From Lentibacillus salicampi (lineage in GTDB: Bacteria; Bacillota; Bacilli; Bacillales; Amphibacillaceae), in contig NZ_SRHY01000006.1 in assembly GCF_004565465.1 (NCBI RefSeq), forward strand, positions 1-64,000: a DNA stretch of 64,000 nucleotides, given 5' to 3'. This document shows, piece after piece, positions 20,496-30,934 of this stretch (positions within the stretch are counted from its first letter, which is position 1; the number at the start of each line of letters is the position of its first letter). The notes below the pieces were generated by a model. It was not told the DNA's origin and searched no databases. It saw only the letters and a program-made list of their open reading frames with translations. The position numbers and the translations under genes were made by a program.

Positions 20496-21116
20496 CTAAA
20501 CCTTGTCGATTGCCAGGGATTGCAGCAGAAAATGCATTTGACGTTCAATATATGCTTCCAGTGTGAATTGTTTCTGCAGCATCCACCTTCTGAATGCCCA
20601 CATTTGTCCCTGAACAAAAATATTATTGGCGATAAGCGCTGCATCCTGTTTGGCAATGGCTTGCGGCAGGCTTGCGCGAATCATTTTGTCAAGCATGGCC
20701 ACCATATCCCGTTCCTTATTTAGGACATACTCTTTCGTCTTTTTTTTGAGTGACTTAACTTCCTGATACATGATGATGATTTCTTCCTGCATGTCATCCA
20801 TCAGTCGAAAAAATGATTCAACGACCTTTTCCAAATTGGCAACGGATGGATTCTGCCAGTCAGCGGACGCTTCCAGGCGGTCCCTGACCTGGTCATAGAT
20901 CGCGTCACAGACAAGGAAGAGCACATCTTCCTTCGTCCGGATATATTCATACAACGTTCCGATACTGAATCCCGACTCTCTGGCAATTTCTCTTGTTGTT
21001 GTGCGGTGAAAGCCTTTCTCCTTAAATAAAGCAATCGCGCCCTTAATCATCTGGTTGCGCCGCTTCTCAACCAGACCGGTATCTTTAACAGAAGAAACGA
21101 CTTGGTTATTGGACAT
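20496..21116 (-). CDS. TetR/AcrR-family regulator of the fatty-acid cluster
   Basis: The 206-residue protein has an N-terminal TetR HTH (about 15-60; TTTREIARESGFSIGTLYEYIRTKEDVL) and a helical ligand domain. By position in a beta-oxidation operon it is likely a FadR-like repressor released by acyl-CoA, and the 18-bp operators at 28427 and 26050 are its probable targets; both points are inference. The ATG at 21116 is chosen for AAGGGGG eight bases upstream. icmF follows 45 bp downstream. Confidence 0.85.
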   Translation of the reverse strand: MSNNQVVSSVKDTGLVEKRRNQMIKGAIALFKEKGFHRTTTREIARESGFSIGTLYEYIRTKEDVLFLVCDAIYDQVRDRLEASADWQNPSVANLEKVVESFFRLMDDMQEEIIIMYQEVKSLKKKTKEYVLNKERDMVAMLDKMIRASLPQAIAKQDAALIANNIFVQGQMWAFRRWMLQKQFTLEAYIERQMHFLLQSLAIDKV

Positions 21117-21161
21117 GCAGCAGTCCCCCTTTCTATTGAATGGTGTTTGCACGTTTTTGTT

Positions 21162-21266
21162 GCTGCGCTCGCTCGACTTTCCGCTGTGCTCGCTCGAATT
21201 CCCGATGCACTCGCTCGATTTTCCGCCGCACTCGATCGTTTTTCTGCTGCGCTCGCTCGAATTTTG
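21162..21266 (-). repeat. 21-bp tandem array 1 (five units)
   Basis: Five consecutive 21-bp units occupy 21162-21182, 21183-21203, 21204-21224, 21225-21245 and 21246-21266. Each carries CTCGCTCGA or a near variant; on the minus strand this is TCGAGCGAG. The array starts 28 bp past the acyl-CoA dehydrogenase stop and lies before tetR. Confidence 0.9.
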
Positions 21267-21293
21267 GATTTTGAGCCAACTAAGCTTAATACT

Positions 21294-22433
21294 CTACTTT
21301 GTCAGCATCCTGCCAATAACCAGACGCTGGATTTCGTTTGTACCCTCATAAATTTGCGTGATTTTGGCATCACGCATGTAGCGCTCGACTGGGTAGTCCT
21401 TCGTGTAGCCATACCCACCAAATACCTGCACTGCTTCAGTTGTTGTACGCATAGCGGTATCGCCTGCAAATAATTTTGACATGGCAGATGCTTTTCCATA
21501 TGGTTCGCCTTCTGATTCAAGCCATGCTGCCTGATAGGTTAATAGACGGGATGCCTCTACCTCCGTCGCCATATCCGCCAGTTTGAACGAGATGCCCTGG
21601 TTGGCTGCGATCGGTTTGCCGAACTGTTCTCGTTCTTTCGCATAATCTGCAGCAGCATCCAGCGCGCCTTGAGCAATCCCAAGTGCCTGGGCAGCGATTC
21701 CGTTGCGTCCGCCATCCAGTGTTGACATGGCAATTTTGAAGCCTTGTCCTTCTTCACCAAGCAGATTTTCCTTTGGTACGCGGCAATTGTCAAAAATCAG
21801 TTCTGTCGTCGGGGATGATCGGATACCGAGTTTCTTTTCTTTCTTGCCGGTGGTAAACCCTTCCATATCTTTTTCTACAATAAAAGCACTGATGCCTTTA
21901 TTCCCACGCTCGGGGTCCGTGAGGGCAAAAACGATATAAATGTCAGCCACACCGCCATTGGTGATCCAAACTTTATTGCCGTTTAGAATGTAATCATCAC
22001 CGTCTTGTTTGGCTACGGTCTTCATGCCTGCCGCATCACTGCCGGACCCTGGCTCAGAAAGCGCATAAGCGCCCAGTGCTTCACCCGTTGCCAGCTGGTA
22101 CAGGAATGTTTTCTTCTGTTCTTCGTTCCCATATTTGTAAATCGGCCAGCTTGCCAATGACAGGTGCGCTGACAAGGTTACGCCAGTTGAAGCGCAGACG
22201 CGTGATAGCTCTTCTATGGCAATCACATAACTGACAAAATCCGCCTCAATGCCGCCGTATTCTTCCGGCCAGGGAATTCCTGTCAGGCCAAGTTCAGCCA
22301 TTTTATCGAAAATCACGCGGTCAAAGCGTTCCTCTTCATCACGTTCAGCTGCGGTTGGCTCCACATCTTTTTTGGCAAAATCACGAACCATCTTACGCAG
22401 CATTTCCTGTTCTTCGGTCAATTGAAAATTCAT
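21294..22433 (-). CDS. acyl-CoA dehydrogenase (second in operon)
   Basis: It catalyses FAD-dependent alpha,beta-dehydrogenation of acyl-CoA, passing electrons to ETF. The 379-residue protein has the full fold with [14 protein letters not shown], the FAD loop [16 protein letters not shown] and the catalytic Glu region [14 protein letters not shown]. It is about half identical by eye to the upstream dehydrogenase, so the pair probably covers different chain lengths or branched substrates. The ATG at 22433 follows AAGGGGG; the longer frame to 22526 lacks family sequence. Confidence 0.93.
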   Translation of the reverse strand: MNFQLTEEQEMLRKMVRDFAKKDVEPTAAERDEEERFDRVIFDKMAELGLTGIPWPEEYGGIEADFVSYVIAIEELSRVCASTGVTLSAHLSLASWPIYKYGNEEQKKTFLYQLATGEALGAYALSEPGSGSDAAGMKTVAKQDGDDYILNGNKVWITNGGVADIYIVFALTDPERGNKGISAFIVEKDMEGFTTGKKEKKLGIRSSPTTELIFDNCRVPKENLLGEEGQGFKIAMSTLDGGRNGIAAQALGIAQGALDAAADYAKEREQFGKPIAANQGISFKLADMATEVEASRLLTYQAAWLESEGEPYGKASAMSKLFAGDTAMRTTTEAVQVFGGYGYTKDYPVERYMRDAKITQIYEGTNEIQRLVIGRMLTK

Positions 22434-22518
22434 AGTACGTTTACCCCCTTCAAGATCTATGCATCCAAAACTGCCCGTCTGGTCCCGGAGAATCAGCCAA
22501 ATTCGCTTGCCCGAGTTT

Positions 22519-23658
22519 TTAGCCAAGCAGATTTTTTGCTATGACGATATGCTGGATTTCATTTGTTCCCTCATAAATTTCCGTTACTTTGGCATCACGG
22601 AAAAGCCGTTCAACCGGATAATCTTCTGTGTAACCATAACCGCCATAAACCTGGACAGCTTCAATGGCTGCCTTTCGTGCTGTTTTCGCGGCATACATTT
22701 TGGCCATCGATGCTTCTTTACCGGATTCAACCCCACGTTCAACCAATGCTGCAGCCTGATAGACCAGTAGTTTGGCAGCCTCGATCTCAGTCGCCATATC
22801 CGCAAGCTTAAACGCGACTCCTTGATTTTCAGCGATTGGTTGGCCGAATTGTTGCCGCTCCTTAGCATAAGCCGTGGCGTGCTCAAGGGCCGCTTCGCCG
22901 ATACCCAAAGCCTGAGCAGCAATGCCGATGCGCCCGATATTCAAATTAGCCATCGCAATTTTGAAACCATCGCCCTCTTCACCAAGAAGCTGTTCTTTTG
23001 AAACGACACAGTGATCAAAGTTCACCTGAACGGTGCTCGACCCGTGCAGCCCCATCTTTTTTTCAGGTTTCCCGATTTCCAGGCCCGGTGTGCCTTGTTC
23101 AACAATAAAAGCGCTGATTCCTTTCGATCCCGTTTCATCACTTGTCCGGGCAAAAGTGACATATGTACCCGCATACCCGCCATTGGTAATAAACATTTTA
23201 GATCCCTTAAGAATATAGTGATCACCGTCTTTCACGGCTCGTGTTGTCATATTCGCAACATCCGATCCAGCTCCGGGTTCCGTTAAGGCAAACGCTCCCA
23301 GGTATTCACCCGTGGCCAGTTTAGGCAGGTATTTGTTTTTCTGATCCTCATTGCCAAAATACAAAATCGGATTAGTACCGACCGATGTATGAACCGATAG
23401 GATAACCCCAAGTGTTGCACTTACTTTCGCCAGCTCATGAATGGCGATAATATATGACGTATAGTCCATGCCGCTTCCACCATACGTTTCCGGAACCGGA
23501 ACCCCCATCAGCCCGAGTTCCCCCATTTTTTGGATAAGCTCAGTGGGAAAACGGTCCTCCCGTTCCATTCGCTCAACTTCTGGCTGTACGTCTTTTACGG
23601 CAAAGTCCCGGACCATTTTACGCATCATGTTCTGTTCTTCCGTTAAGTGAAGGTTCAT
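22519..23658 (-). CDS. acyl-CoA dehydrogenase (first in operon)
   Basis: A 379-residue acyl-CoA dehydrogenase resembling short-chain/butyryl-CoA types (AcdA/MmgC). Motifs are [31 protein letters not shown] and the catalytic Glu in [22 protein letters not shown] lies ahead of the ATG. It lies 111 bp downstream of the hydroxyacyl-CoA dehydrogenase gene in the same orientation. Confidence 0.93.
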   Translation of the reverse strand: MNLHLTEEQNMMRKMVRDFAVKDVQPEVERMEREDRFPTELIQKMGELGLMGVPVPETYGGSGMDYTSYIIAIHELAKVSATLGVILSVHTSVGTNPILYFGNEDQKNKYLPKLATGEYLGAFALTEPGAGSDVANMTTRAVKDGDHYILKGSKMFITNGGYAGTYVTFARTSDETGSKGISAFIVEQGTPGLEIGKPEKKMGLHGSSTVQVNFDHCVVSKEQLLGEEGDGFKIAMANLNIGRIGIAAQALGIGEAALEHATAYAKERQQFGQPIAENQGVAFKLADMATEIEAAKLLVYQAAALVERGVESGKEASMAKMYAAKTARKAAIEAVQVYGGYGYTEDYPVERLFRDAKVTEIYEGTNEIQHIVIAKNLLG

Positions 23659-23769
23659 GTGCCATGCCCTCCTTTCGGTAATTCATGATTGTCATACCTG
23701 TCAATTCGGTTGCTTTACTGGTCAACTCCAGAAAACACCGATGTTTTTACTGCCGGCGGTGAATTTCGA

Positions 23770-24621
23770 TTAACCGTACTGGTAAAAACCTCTGCCTGAT
23801 TTTTTACCGTACCAACCGGCGTTGACATATTTTTTTAAGAGCGGGCATGGGCGGTATTTGCTGTCGCCAAACCCATCATGCAGTACTTCCATGATGTAAA
23901 GACACGTATCCAGTCCGATAAAATCAGCCAATGTCAGCGGCCCCATCGGATGGTTCATGCCGAGTTTCATCACCGTGTCAATGTCTTCAACTGAAGCCAC
24001 GCCTTCATGCAATGTGTAAATGGCTTCATTGATCATCGGCATTAAAATTCGGTTGGCCGCAAACCCAGGGTAGTCATTCACTTCAACAGCTGTTTTCGAA
24101 AGACTTTTTGCCATATCAGCCACTGCCTGATACGTTTCATCACTTGTCTGCAGCCCACGGATGACTTCGACCAATTTCATGACCGGAACCGGATTCATAA
24201 AATGCATCCCGATCACCTGCCTCGGGCGATTTGTTAATGCTGCAATTTCTGTAATGGGAAGTGATGAGGTATTACTCGCCAGAATCGCATGTTTCGATGC
24301 GTATTCATCCAGTTCACGAAATACGTTTGCTTTCACGTTCCTATTTTCGACAATCGCTTCAACTGTCATGTCGCAATCTTTAACTTCCTGTATAGTGGTC
24401 GTCGATTGCAGGCGGGAAAGCGTATCGTTTTTCTCCTCTTCGCTGATCCGTTCCTTCTGGACAGACCTTGTCAGAAGTCCTTCGATACGTTGCATTCCTT
24501 TTTGAAGTGCTTGTTCATTCACGTCATTCAATAAAACATCATAACCGGATTGAGCGCAGACCTGGGCGATACCTGAGCCCATCTGGCCTGCCCCAATTAC
24601 CATAACTTTTTGGATTATCAT
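23770..24621 (-). CDS. 3-hydroxybutyryl-CoA dehydrogenase
   Basis: It oxidises 3-hydroxyacyl-CoA to 3-oxoacyl-CoA with NAD(P). The 283-residue protein has an N-terminal Rossmann motif [20 protein letters not shown], the catalytic His in [15 protein letters not shown], and the C-terminal dimer domain with [15 protein letters not shown]. It resembles MmgB/Hbd. AAGGGGG precedes the ATG. It is in line with the thiolase upstream and acyl-CoA dehydrogenases downstream. Confidence 0.93.
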   Translation of the reverse strand: MIIQKVMVIGAGQMGSGIAQVCAQSGYDVLLNDVNEQALQKGMQRIEGLLTRSVQKERISEEEKNDTLSRLQSTTTIQEVKDCDMTVEAIVENRNVKANVFRELDEYASKHAILASNTSSLPITEIAALTNRPRQVIGMHFMNPVPVMKLVEVIRGLQTSDETYQAVADMAKSLSKTAVEVNDYPGFAANRILMPMINEAIYTLHEGVASVEDIDTVMKLGMNHPMGPLTLADFIGLDTCLYIMEVLHDGFGDSKYRPCPLLKKYVNAGWYGKKSGRGFYQYG

Positions 24622-24782
24622 ATTTATTGCCCCCTTGGAATTGAGTCACTTTGCTTCAACATTCCTGCCTGGAACACGTTTATCATCTTGCGGTGGCGAT
24701 AAACTTTGGTGACTTTGCCCTAACTGTAACGTTTTAACCGTTACTTTGACGAACCGGCTGCAATTCAGCGACCGCTATCCCA

Positions 24783-25970
24783 TTATTGCTTCGGCACTTC
24801 CAAAAGCATCGCATCACCCTGGCCACCGCCGCTGCAGATGGCCGCAATGCCACGTCCACCACCGCGTCGTTTTAATTCATGAATCAATGTCAAAATAATC
24901 CGTGCACCGCTCGCGCCGATTGGATGGCCCAATGCGACCGCACCACCATTTACGTTGATTTTTCCGGCATCGATACCTGCGATTTTTCCGCTGGCCAGCG
25001 ATACCGCTGCGAATGCCTCATTAATCTCGAACAAGTCAATATCATCTTGAGAATAGCCGGTTTTCTCAAGCAACTTATTGATGACCAGCCCTGGAGTTTT
25101 TGGAAAGTCTTTGGATTCAACGGCCACTTCCGCATGACCATGAATGACGGCCAGCGGTGTTTTGTTCAACTGTTCTGCTGTTTCGTCAGACATGACTACA
25201 AACGCGCCGGCACCGTCGTTCACTCCAGGGGCATTTCCCGCTGTAATCGTACCGTCACGGTCAAACGCCGGCCGCAATTTTGCCAGAACATCCAAACTGG
25301 TATCTTTACGTGGAGCCTCATCCGTATCAACCACAATCGGATCCCCTTTTCGCTGCGGGACTTCCAGTGATACGATTTCTTCAGCAAATTTCCCGTCCTC
25401 AATCGCTTCGACTGCCCGCTGGTGACTGCGGTACGACCATTCATCCTGTGCTTCTCTTGTTAGGCCGTATTCCTCGGCCGTGCTGTTGCCGTAAGTGCCC
25501 ATATGAACACCTGCAAATGAACAAGTCAGTCCATCGTGAACCATCATATCGACTACCTTTTTGTCGCCCATCCGGTTTCCCCAGCGGGTGTCAGGCAAAA
25601 TATATGGTGCATTGCTCATACTTTCCATTCCACCGGAAACGATAATATCCTCATCGCCAAGACGAATCAGCTGATCAGCAAGCGTGACACTACGCAGCCC
25701 TGATGCACACACCTTGTTGATGGTTTCAGTTTTGACTTCCCATGGGATACCGGCTTCGCGCGCCGCCTGTCGGGAAGGGATCTGTCCCTGCCCACCCTGG
25801 AGGACGTTTCCGATAATGACCTCATCAACTTTCTCGCCGTCCAGTCCTGCCCGTTCCAACGCTTCTTTAATGGCTGCACCGCCCAGCTGTGACGCTGAAA
25901 AAGGCTTCAGCGCTCCCCCGAATTTTCCGAATGGTGTCCGTGCACCGGATACAATAACCGTCTTTCGCAT
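24783..25970 (-). CDS. acetyl-CoA C-acetyltransferase (thiolase)
   Basis: The last step of beta-oxidation, or condensation of two acetyl-CoA in reverse. The 395-residue protein has the acylated Cys in [11 protein letters not shown], the catalytic His in [17 protein letters not shown] and the second Cys in [10 protein letters not shown]. It is the first gene of the thiolase-hbd-acd-acd-tetR-icmF unit, with a TetR-type operator about 80 bp upstream (26050-26067). Confidence 0.94.
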   Translation of the reverse strand: MRKTVIVSGARTPFGKFGGALKPFSASQLGGAAIKEALERAGLDGEKVDEVIIGNVLQGGQGQIPSRQAAREAGIPWEVKTETINKVCASGLRSVTLADQLIRLGDEDIIVSGGMESMSNAPYILPDTRWGNRMGDKKVVDMMVHDGLTCSFAGVHMGTYGNSTAEEYGLTREAQDEWSYRSHQRAVEAIEDGKFAEEIVSLEVPQRKGDPIVVDTDEAPRKDTSLDVLAKLRPAFDRDGTITAGNAPGVNDGAGAFVVMSDETAEQLNKTPLAVIHGHAEVAVESKDFPKTPGLVINKLLEKTGYSQDDIDLFEINEAFAAVSLASGKIAGIDAGKINVNGGAVALGHPIGASGARIILTLIHELKRRGGGRGIAAICSGGGQGDAMLLEVPKQ

Positions 25971-26049
25971 ACAATCGACATCCTTTCATGAACTAGATTT
26001 GTAGATTCATAACTACTTCCCCTTTGCACCTAAGTGGATTCATCTCTTT

Positions 26050-26067
26050 TGACCGAACGCTCACTCA
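26050..26067 (-). promoter_or_regulatory. TetR/FadR-type operator upstream of thiolase
   Basis: The minus strand reads TGAGTGAGCGTTCGGTCA, which differs from the operator at 28427 at only three of 18 positions and keeps the 7-4-7 inverted layout. It lies between the fadF terminator and the thiolase start. Confidence 0.6.
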
Positions 26068-26083
26068 GCGTAAACCCAAAATG

Positions 26084-26110
26084 GAGAGGGGCGCTTCTGG
26101 CTGCCCCTCT
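26084..26110 (-). terminator. terminator after fadF
   Basis: On the minus strand AGAGGGGC pairs with GCCCCTCT around a ten-base loop, followed by CCATTTTG. It separates fadF from the thiolase operon. Confidence 0.75.
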
Positions 26111-26119
26111 TCAGTTCAG

Positions 26120-28228
26120 TTAAGCCGTCTTCTGTTCGTCTTCTGTCAATACGGATAATGCCAGGATTTCAGCAACATCCATGGTGCTAATATCTTCTTC
26201 AACTTCTTTCGCTTTCGTGCCGTCACTCAGCATCGTCAGGCAAAATGGACATGCACTGGAAATCATGGTTGATTCCGTCTCCATTGCCTGTTCGGTGCGG
26301 GCCACGTTAATCCGATTCCCGGTCGTGTCTTCCGTCCACATCAGACCACCGCCAGCACCACAGCACATGCCGTTTTCCCTGCTCCGGTCCATCTCGACCA
26401 GATCGAGCCCCGGAATCGATTTCAGTATCTCCCTCGGCGGATCATAAACACCATTGTATCGTCCCAGGTAACAGGAATCATGATAGGTCAGGCGCTGATT
26501 AATTTCGCGCTGCGGTTTCAACTTACCGTTCATCACGAAATCATACAGCAGTTGTGTATGGTGATAAACTTCCGCTTCAAACCCGAAATCAGGGTATTCA
26601 TTTTTAAAAATGTTATAGGCATGCGGATCAATCGTCACAATCTTCTTCACGTCATGTTTTTCAAATTCTTTGATATTTTTCTCGGCGATTTCCTGAAATA
26701 AAAACTCATTCCCAATGCGACGCGCTGTGTCACCGGAATTTTGTTCTTTATTCCCAAGGATGGCAAAGCTGATGCCTGCCTGATTCATCAATTTGGCAAA
26801 TGCAAGGGCGATTTTTTGACTGCGGTTGTCAAAGGATCCCATTGAACTGACCCAGAAAAGGTATTCGAAATCTTTATCTTCTTTTTTCAGTTCTTTGACG
26901 GTTGGAATATAAGCATCTTCATCCTGTTCACGCCATTTGATGCGGTCTTTTTTGGAAAGGCCCCATGGGTTGCCCTGTCGTTCGATGTTCATAACCGCAC
27001 GCTGGGCATCCGGATCCATTTTCCCTTCTGTCATCACCAGATAGCGGCGCATATCAATAATCGTGCCAACGTGTTCGTTATTGACCGGGCAGGCATCTTC
27101 ACAATTGCGGCAAGTCGTGCAGCCTGCAAGCTCCTCCTGGGTAATCACATCACCGATCAGGCTGACGTTTTCCATACCGGCAGCTGCTTCGTTTGCACCT
27201 CGTGCTGCCAAATTGCCTTTTGTATTGGAAAAGGCATATTCCGGGACCCAGGCTGACTTCCCTGTAACGGCCGCGCCTTTTTCCGTTAAATGATCCCGTA
27301 CTTTGATCATAATATCCATTGGCGACAGCATTTTGCCGGTGCCTGAAGCTGGGCAGACGTCAGTACAGCGCCCGCATTCGACACACGCGTAAAAGTCAAT
27401 CATCTGGTGCTGTTCGAAGTCTTCCACTTTGCCGACACCAAATGAAATGTCCTCTTCATTTTCTTCCTCATCAATATCAAAATCGATCGGCTTCAGTTTG
27501 CCTGGCACACGCTTACTCAAAAACACGTTGACAGGTGCGGCGATTAAGTGTGCGTGTTTGGATTGTGGTACATAAACCAAGAATGCCAGAATCGTTACCG
27601 TGTGAATCCACCAGAATACATAGAACAGAACGGCAGCTGCTGTTTGCGGCAGCCAGCTGAACGCGGCCGCTATTAAACTGGCAACCGGTTCTGTCCAGGT
27701 TAAGGCCCCGCCGTGCCAGACAATGGTCATCCCATTTCCAAACAGCACAGAAAGCATCAATGTCCCAATGAACAACAGGACAAGCCCTGCTTTAAACCCC
27801 CGCTTCAAACGAACAAGCTTTTCAATATAGCGGCGGTAGAACGCCCACACAACTGCCACCAGAATCATTAACGTCACAAGTTCCTGGAAAAATGTGAATC
27901 CCGGATAAAATATCCCGAACGGCAAATGATTGCCCGGTGCCAGCCCTTTCACAAACATGTCAATCGCACCAAACTGTACGAGTAAAAAGCCATAGAACAT
28001 CATGACATGAATTGTGCCGGATTTCTTATCCTTTAGCAGCTTGGACTGGCCAAACACAATTTTGCCGATGCGGCGGAACCGCTCTTTAAAGTCACGGTCA
28101 AACTCGGATTTTTTCCCCAGTTTTATGTAGGAAACCCGCGTGGCGACGACTTTGGCGAATAAGTATATGCCATAGGCGACAATTGCGATAAATGCCAGCC
28201 AGTTGATCAATAACAATGTGTTCATCAT
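26120..28228 (-). CDS. fadF: FadF-type iron-sulfur oxidoreductase
   Basis: A membrane Fe-S protein proposed to move electrons from acyl-CoA dehydrogenase/ETF into the quinone pool. The 702-residue product has an N-terminal NarI-like membrane part (several helices within about 1-240), two 4Fe-4S motifs (CVECGRCTDVCP and CTTCRNCEDACP), then two CCG domains (SCYLGRYNGV and CCGAGGGLMW). The ATG at 28228 (MMNTLLLINWL) follows AAGGGGG; the longer frame to 28414 crosses the promoter. Its place beside acyl-CoA dehydrogenases and rpoE resembles B. subtilis ywjF-acdA-rpoE, here enlarged. Confidence 0.92.
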   Translation of the reverse strand: MMNTLLLINWLAFIAIVAYGIYLFAKVVATRVSYIKLGKKSEFDRDFKERFRRIGKIVFGQSKLLKDKKSGTIHVMMFYGFLLVQFGAIDMFVKGLAPGNHLPFGIFYPGFTFFQELVTLMILVAVVWAFYRRYIEKLVRLKRGFKAGLVLLFIGTLMLSVLFGNGMTIVWHGGALTWTEPVASLIAAAFSWLPQTAAAVLFYVFWWIHTVTILAFLVYVPQSKHAHLIAAPVNVFLSKRVPGKLKPIDFDIDEEENEEDISFGVGKVEDFEQHQMIDFYACVECGRCTDVCPASGTGKMLSPMDIMIKVRDHLTEKGAAVTGKSAWVPEYAFSNTKGNLAARGANEAAAGMENVSLIGDVITQEELAGCTTCRNCEDACPVNNEHVGTIIDMRRYLVMTEGKMDPDAQRAVMNIERQGNPWGLSKKDRIKWREQDEDAYIPTVKELKKEDKDFEYLFWVSSMGSFDNRSQKIALAFAKLMNQAGISFAILGNKEQNSGDTARRIGNEFLFQEIAEKNIKEFEKHDVKKIVTIDPHAYNIFKNEYPDFGFEAEVYHHTQLLYDFVMNGKLKPQREINQRLTYHDSCYLGRYNGVYDPPREILKSIPGLDLVEMDRSRENGMCCGAGGGLMWTEDTTGNRINVARTEQAMETESTMISSACPFCLTMLSDGTKAKEVEEDISTMDVAEILALSVLTEDEQKTA

Positions 28229-28417
28229 TCGCTTCCCCCTTGAGTTTAGTATAACGGAAAATGTTAGCGATTGCATTATTTTGAAAATAAAATACATCCT
28301 GCGATCTTTACCCACTAATATTGTGGAACAAGGCAAAATATGCAGCATCGGGGTGGGAGGCTGTCCGCTAATCAGACTAAAAGATGCAAGCACGTTATTT
28401 AATGTTGTTACCATTAC

Positions 28418-28445
28418 TTTATATGATGAATGAGCATTCAGTCAA
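28418..28445 (-). promoter_or_regulatory. fadF promoter with embedded TetR operator
   Basis: On the minus strand TTGACT (28440-28445) and TATAAA (28418-28423) are separated by 16 bp. The operator TGAATGAGCATTCAGTCA (28427-28444, plus strand) fills the spacer and overlaps the -35 box, so a bound repressor would block RNA polymerase. It is about 190 bp upstream of fadF. Confidence 0.65.
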
Positions 28446-28475
28446 TAGATTTATGGCAAATTAAGAAATACGGCT

Positions 28476-28569
28476 CACCCCTATAATCGAGACTAAACGG
28501 CAAAAAGGGGGCATTACTTTTTATACATTTTTTGCCCCCTTTCAGGAAATTCTTTCGATTATAGGAGTG
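28476..28569. repeat. nested inverted repeat
   Basis: CACCCCTATAATCGA (28476-28490) pairs with TCGATTATAGGAGTG (28555-28569) at 14 of 15 positions. An inner stem AAAGGGGGCA (28504-28513) pairs with TGCCCCCTTT (28533-28542). No target-site duplication is evident. It may be a small non-autonomous element or a structured RNA. Confidence 0.7.
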
Positions 28570-28585
28570 AAAAAGGGGGGGTAAC

Positions 28586-28633
28586 ATGCGAGGACATCAT
28601 TGTTTGTGTTCCAGCTGCGTTTTCCGGTTTTAA
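28586..28633 (+). CDS. possible 15-residue Cys-rich peptide
   Basis: An ATG four bases after a run of seven G's opens MRGHHCLCSSCVFRF and stops. The GGGGGGG site is strong and the peptide has three Cys and two His, but nothing else supports translation. It lies just 3' of the nested inverted repeat. I see no further gene between here and argS. Confidence 0.25.
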   Translation: MRGHHCLCSSCVFRF

Positions 28634-28779
28634 AGTGCTATAAGGATTTTTGTATAACCTTTGGAGACCAGGTATTGGGTAGATAATTATTTTGTCGTGC
28701 AGTTTGATGTGGTGAGTTACGTCTCATCAATATCAAGTACGCGCTTAAAACAAAACACTTCATCCGAGTATGTATAACA

Positions 28780-28816
28780 AAAACCGTGCAGAGGCACCTG
28801 ATCCCCTGCACGGTTT
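28780..28816 (-). terminator. terminator after argS
   Basis: On the minus strand AAACCGTGCAG pairs with CTGCACGGTTT followed by TT, directly past the argS stop. Confidence 0.85.
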
Positions 28817-28820
28817 ATCC

Positions 28821-30494
28821 TTACATTTTCACCGGCGCACTGATGCCGAGCAGCCTGAGACCATTGGCGATCGTGGTCCGCACGGCTTTCATTAGCGCGA
28901 TACGGGCTTTAGTCAATTCTGGATTATCCGAATCAAGCACTTTTTCCGCATTATAGAAGCTATGCAGCAGCGAAGCCAGGTCAAAAACATATTGTGTCAC
29001 TTTATGCGGGGCATGTTTTTCAGCGGATTCAGCAACGGTCTGCGGGAATTCGCCCAATTTTTTCAATAGATCTGTTTCTTTCTCAGCTGTTAACAGATCT
29101 CCGTTAAATGTGCCTTCAACAGCAAATCCTTTCGTTTCAGCCTGTTTCAGCATCGTGCAGATCCGGGCGTGAGCGTACTGAACATAATAAATCGGATTGT
29201 CATTTGATTGGGAACGGGCTAAATCCAGATTGAAATCAAACTGAGTGTCGTTCGAGCGCATGACAAAGAAGTAACGGGTGGCGTCAACTCCGACTTCCTC
29301 CATCAAGTCGCGCAACGCTACAGCATTACCGGTTCGCTTACTCATGCGCACCTTTTCGCCCCCTTCAAACAAGTTAACTGTTTGAATGATTTTTACGTCA
29401 AATTTTTCAGCCGGGTAGCCAAGGGCCTGAATCGCTGCACGCATCCGGGAAATGTAGCCATGGTGGTCAGATCCCCATACGTTGATGATTTGATCAAATC
29501 CGCGTTCAAGCTTGTCTTTATGATACGCAATATCCGGGGTCAGGTACGTATAATGACCATCCTGCTTGATGAGTACACGGTCTTTATCATCACCGAAATC
29601 GGTTGAGCGGAACCATGTCGCACCATCACTCTCATAGACATAACCGCCATCGCGCAATGTCTGAACGGCTTCTGTCACTTTGTCGTTATCATACAAGGAC
29701 TGTTCGGAAAACCAGTTGTCAAATTGAACGCGAAAATCGGCCAGGTCTTTTTTCAAATTGTCGAGTTCAATGTGCAGACCGTATTCCTTGAAAAATGCCA
29801 GTCGCTCCTGTCTGTCCGTATTGACCCATTTCTCGCCGTATTCATCAGCCAGTGTTTTCCCGATACTGACAATATCATCACCGCGGTAGCCATCCTCAGG
29901 CATATCGGCTTCATAGCCCAGTGCCTCCAAATAACGGGTTTCAACCGATAGTGCTAATTTATCAATTTGATTACCGGCATCGTTAATGTAATATTCACGC
30001 TGCACCTCATAGCCCGCCGCTTTCAGGACATTGCAGAACACATCACCATAAGCTGCACCGCGGGCATGGCCCAGATGCAGATCGCCTGTCGGATTGACTG
30101 AAACAAATTCCACCTGGACGCTTTGACCTTTCCCGAAATCTGTCCGGCCATAGACATCACCAGCGTCCAAAATCGTCGGAATCAACCCGCCGAGAAAGTC
30201 ATTTTTCATGAAAAAATTAATGAACCCAGGACCAGCAATTTCCATCTTGTCAACGGAAGCTTTTGACGCATCGAAATTTGCCGTAATATCGTCTGCGATG
30301 TGGCGCGGTGCCTTTTTGGCGATCCGAGCCAGCTGCATGGCAATATTCGTTGCGAAATCACCGTGCGCTTTCTCTTTTGGTTTTTCGAGAATGACTTCCG
30401 GCAGTTCGTCCTCCCCGGCCAGTTCTGCTTTCAGGACGGCAGCCGCAATCTCCTGTTTAAGTGTATCTTCTGTTTGGGATAATATATTGCTCAT
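28821..30494 (-). CDS. argS: arginyl-tRNA synthetase
   Basis: Charges tRNA-Arg. The 557-residue class I synthetase has the HIGH equivalent HLGHARG in [18 protein letters not shown], the KMSKS equivalent VRMSKRTGN, an N-terminal Add-1 domain and the C-terminal DALR anticodon-binding domain. TAAGGAGG precedes the ATG, and the start overlaps the ywiB stop (ATGA), the same gene pair as in B. subtilis. Confidence 0.96.
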   Translation of the reverse strand: MSNILSQTEDTLKQEIAAAVLKAELAGEDELPEVILEKPKEKAHGDFATNIAMQLARIAKKAPRHIADDITANFDASKASVDKMEIAGPGFINFFMKNDFLGGLIPTILDAGDVYGRTDFGKGQSVQVEFVSVNPTGDLHLGHARGAAYGDVFCNVLKAAGYEVQREYYINDAGNQIDKLALSVETRYLEALGYEADMPEDGYRGDDIVSIGKTLADEYGEKWVNTDRQERLAFFKEYGLHIELDNLKKDLADFRVQFDNWFSEQSLYDNDKVTEAVQTLRDGGYVYESDGATWFRSTDFGDDKDRVLIKQDGHYTYLTPDIAYHKDKLERGFDQIINVWGSDHHGYISRMRAAIQALGYPAEKFDVKIIQTVNLFEGGEKVRMSKRTGNAVALRDLMEEVGVDATRYFFVMRSNDTQFDFNLDLARSQSNDNPIYYVQYAHARICTMLKQAETKGFAVEGTFNGDLLTAEKETDLLKKLGEFPQTVAESAEKHAPHKVTQYVFDLASLLHSFYNAEKVLDSDNPELTKARIALMKAVRTTIANGLRLLGISAPVKM

Positions 30495-30934
30495 TGAAAA
30501 TCCTCCTTAGGTCGAATCATTAGCGTCAATTGGTGGCTGCGTTCATCCTGTCCGTTCAGCCTGACAGTATAGTCAATCCTCAGCGATCCATGCTGCTCTT
30601 CCGTTAGCTTTTTGTAGTTAATCGCTTCTGTAAATGTTTCCATATGTATATTCCCGTGCGGATGCTGGAACACGTTTTCCGATATTTTTTGCTCGCGGAA
30701 TGTTTGTTGCATCCGGACCGCTCCCGTGCGTTTCACACTCACTTTTCCTGTATGGATTGTCATCATATTGCTGATCACCGAACCATCTTCGGTCGTTTCA
30801 TGATACGTCAGTACATCCATGTTCGCTTTTTGATAGAGATGTCCTGTTTCCTTGACCGTATGGTTTTCCTTCAGGCCGTTATCATCAATGACTGTCTTAA
30901 GTTCGAGTGCAACTTGTTTCGAATTCCCTTCCAT
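30491..30934 (-). CDS. ywiB: YwiB family protein (DUF1934)
   Basis: A 147-residue beta-rich protein of the lipocalin-like DUF1934 family, always near argS in Bacillaceae; its function is unknown. Recognisable segments are [11 protein letters not shown] at the start and [16 protein letters not shown] near the end. The ATG at 30934 follows AGGAG; the TTG just before it is less likely. It is translationally coupled to argS. Confidence 0.85.
   Translation of the reverse strand: MEGNSKQVALELKTVIDDNGLKENHTVKETGHLYQKANMDVLTYHETTEDGSVISNMMTIHTGKVSVKRTGAVRMQQTFREQKISENVFQHPHGNIHMETFTEAINYKKLTEEQHGSLRIDYTVRLNGQDERSHQLTLMIRPKEDFQ

Noticed and set aside
21055..21351. Plus-strand ORF with a seven-residue repeat over 21-bp array 1
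   Set aside because: The repeat period (21 bp) is a multiple of three, so an open frame arises automatically. There is no ribosome site.
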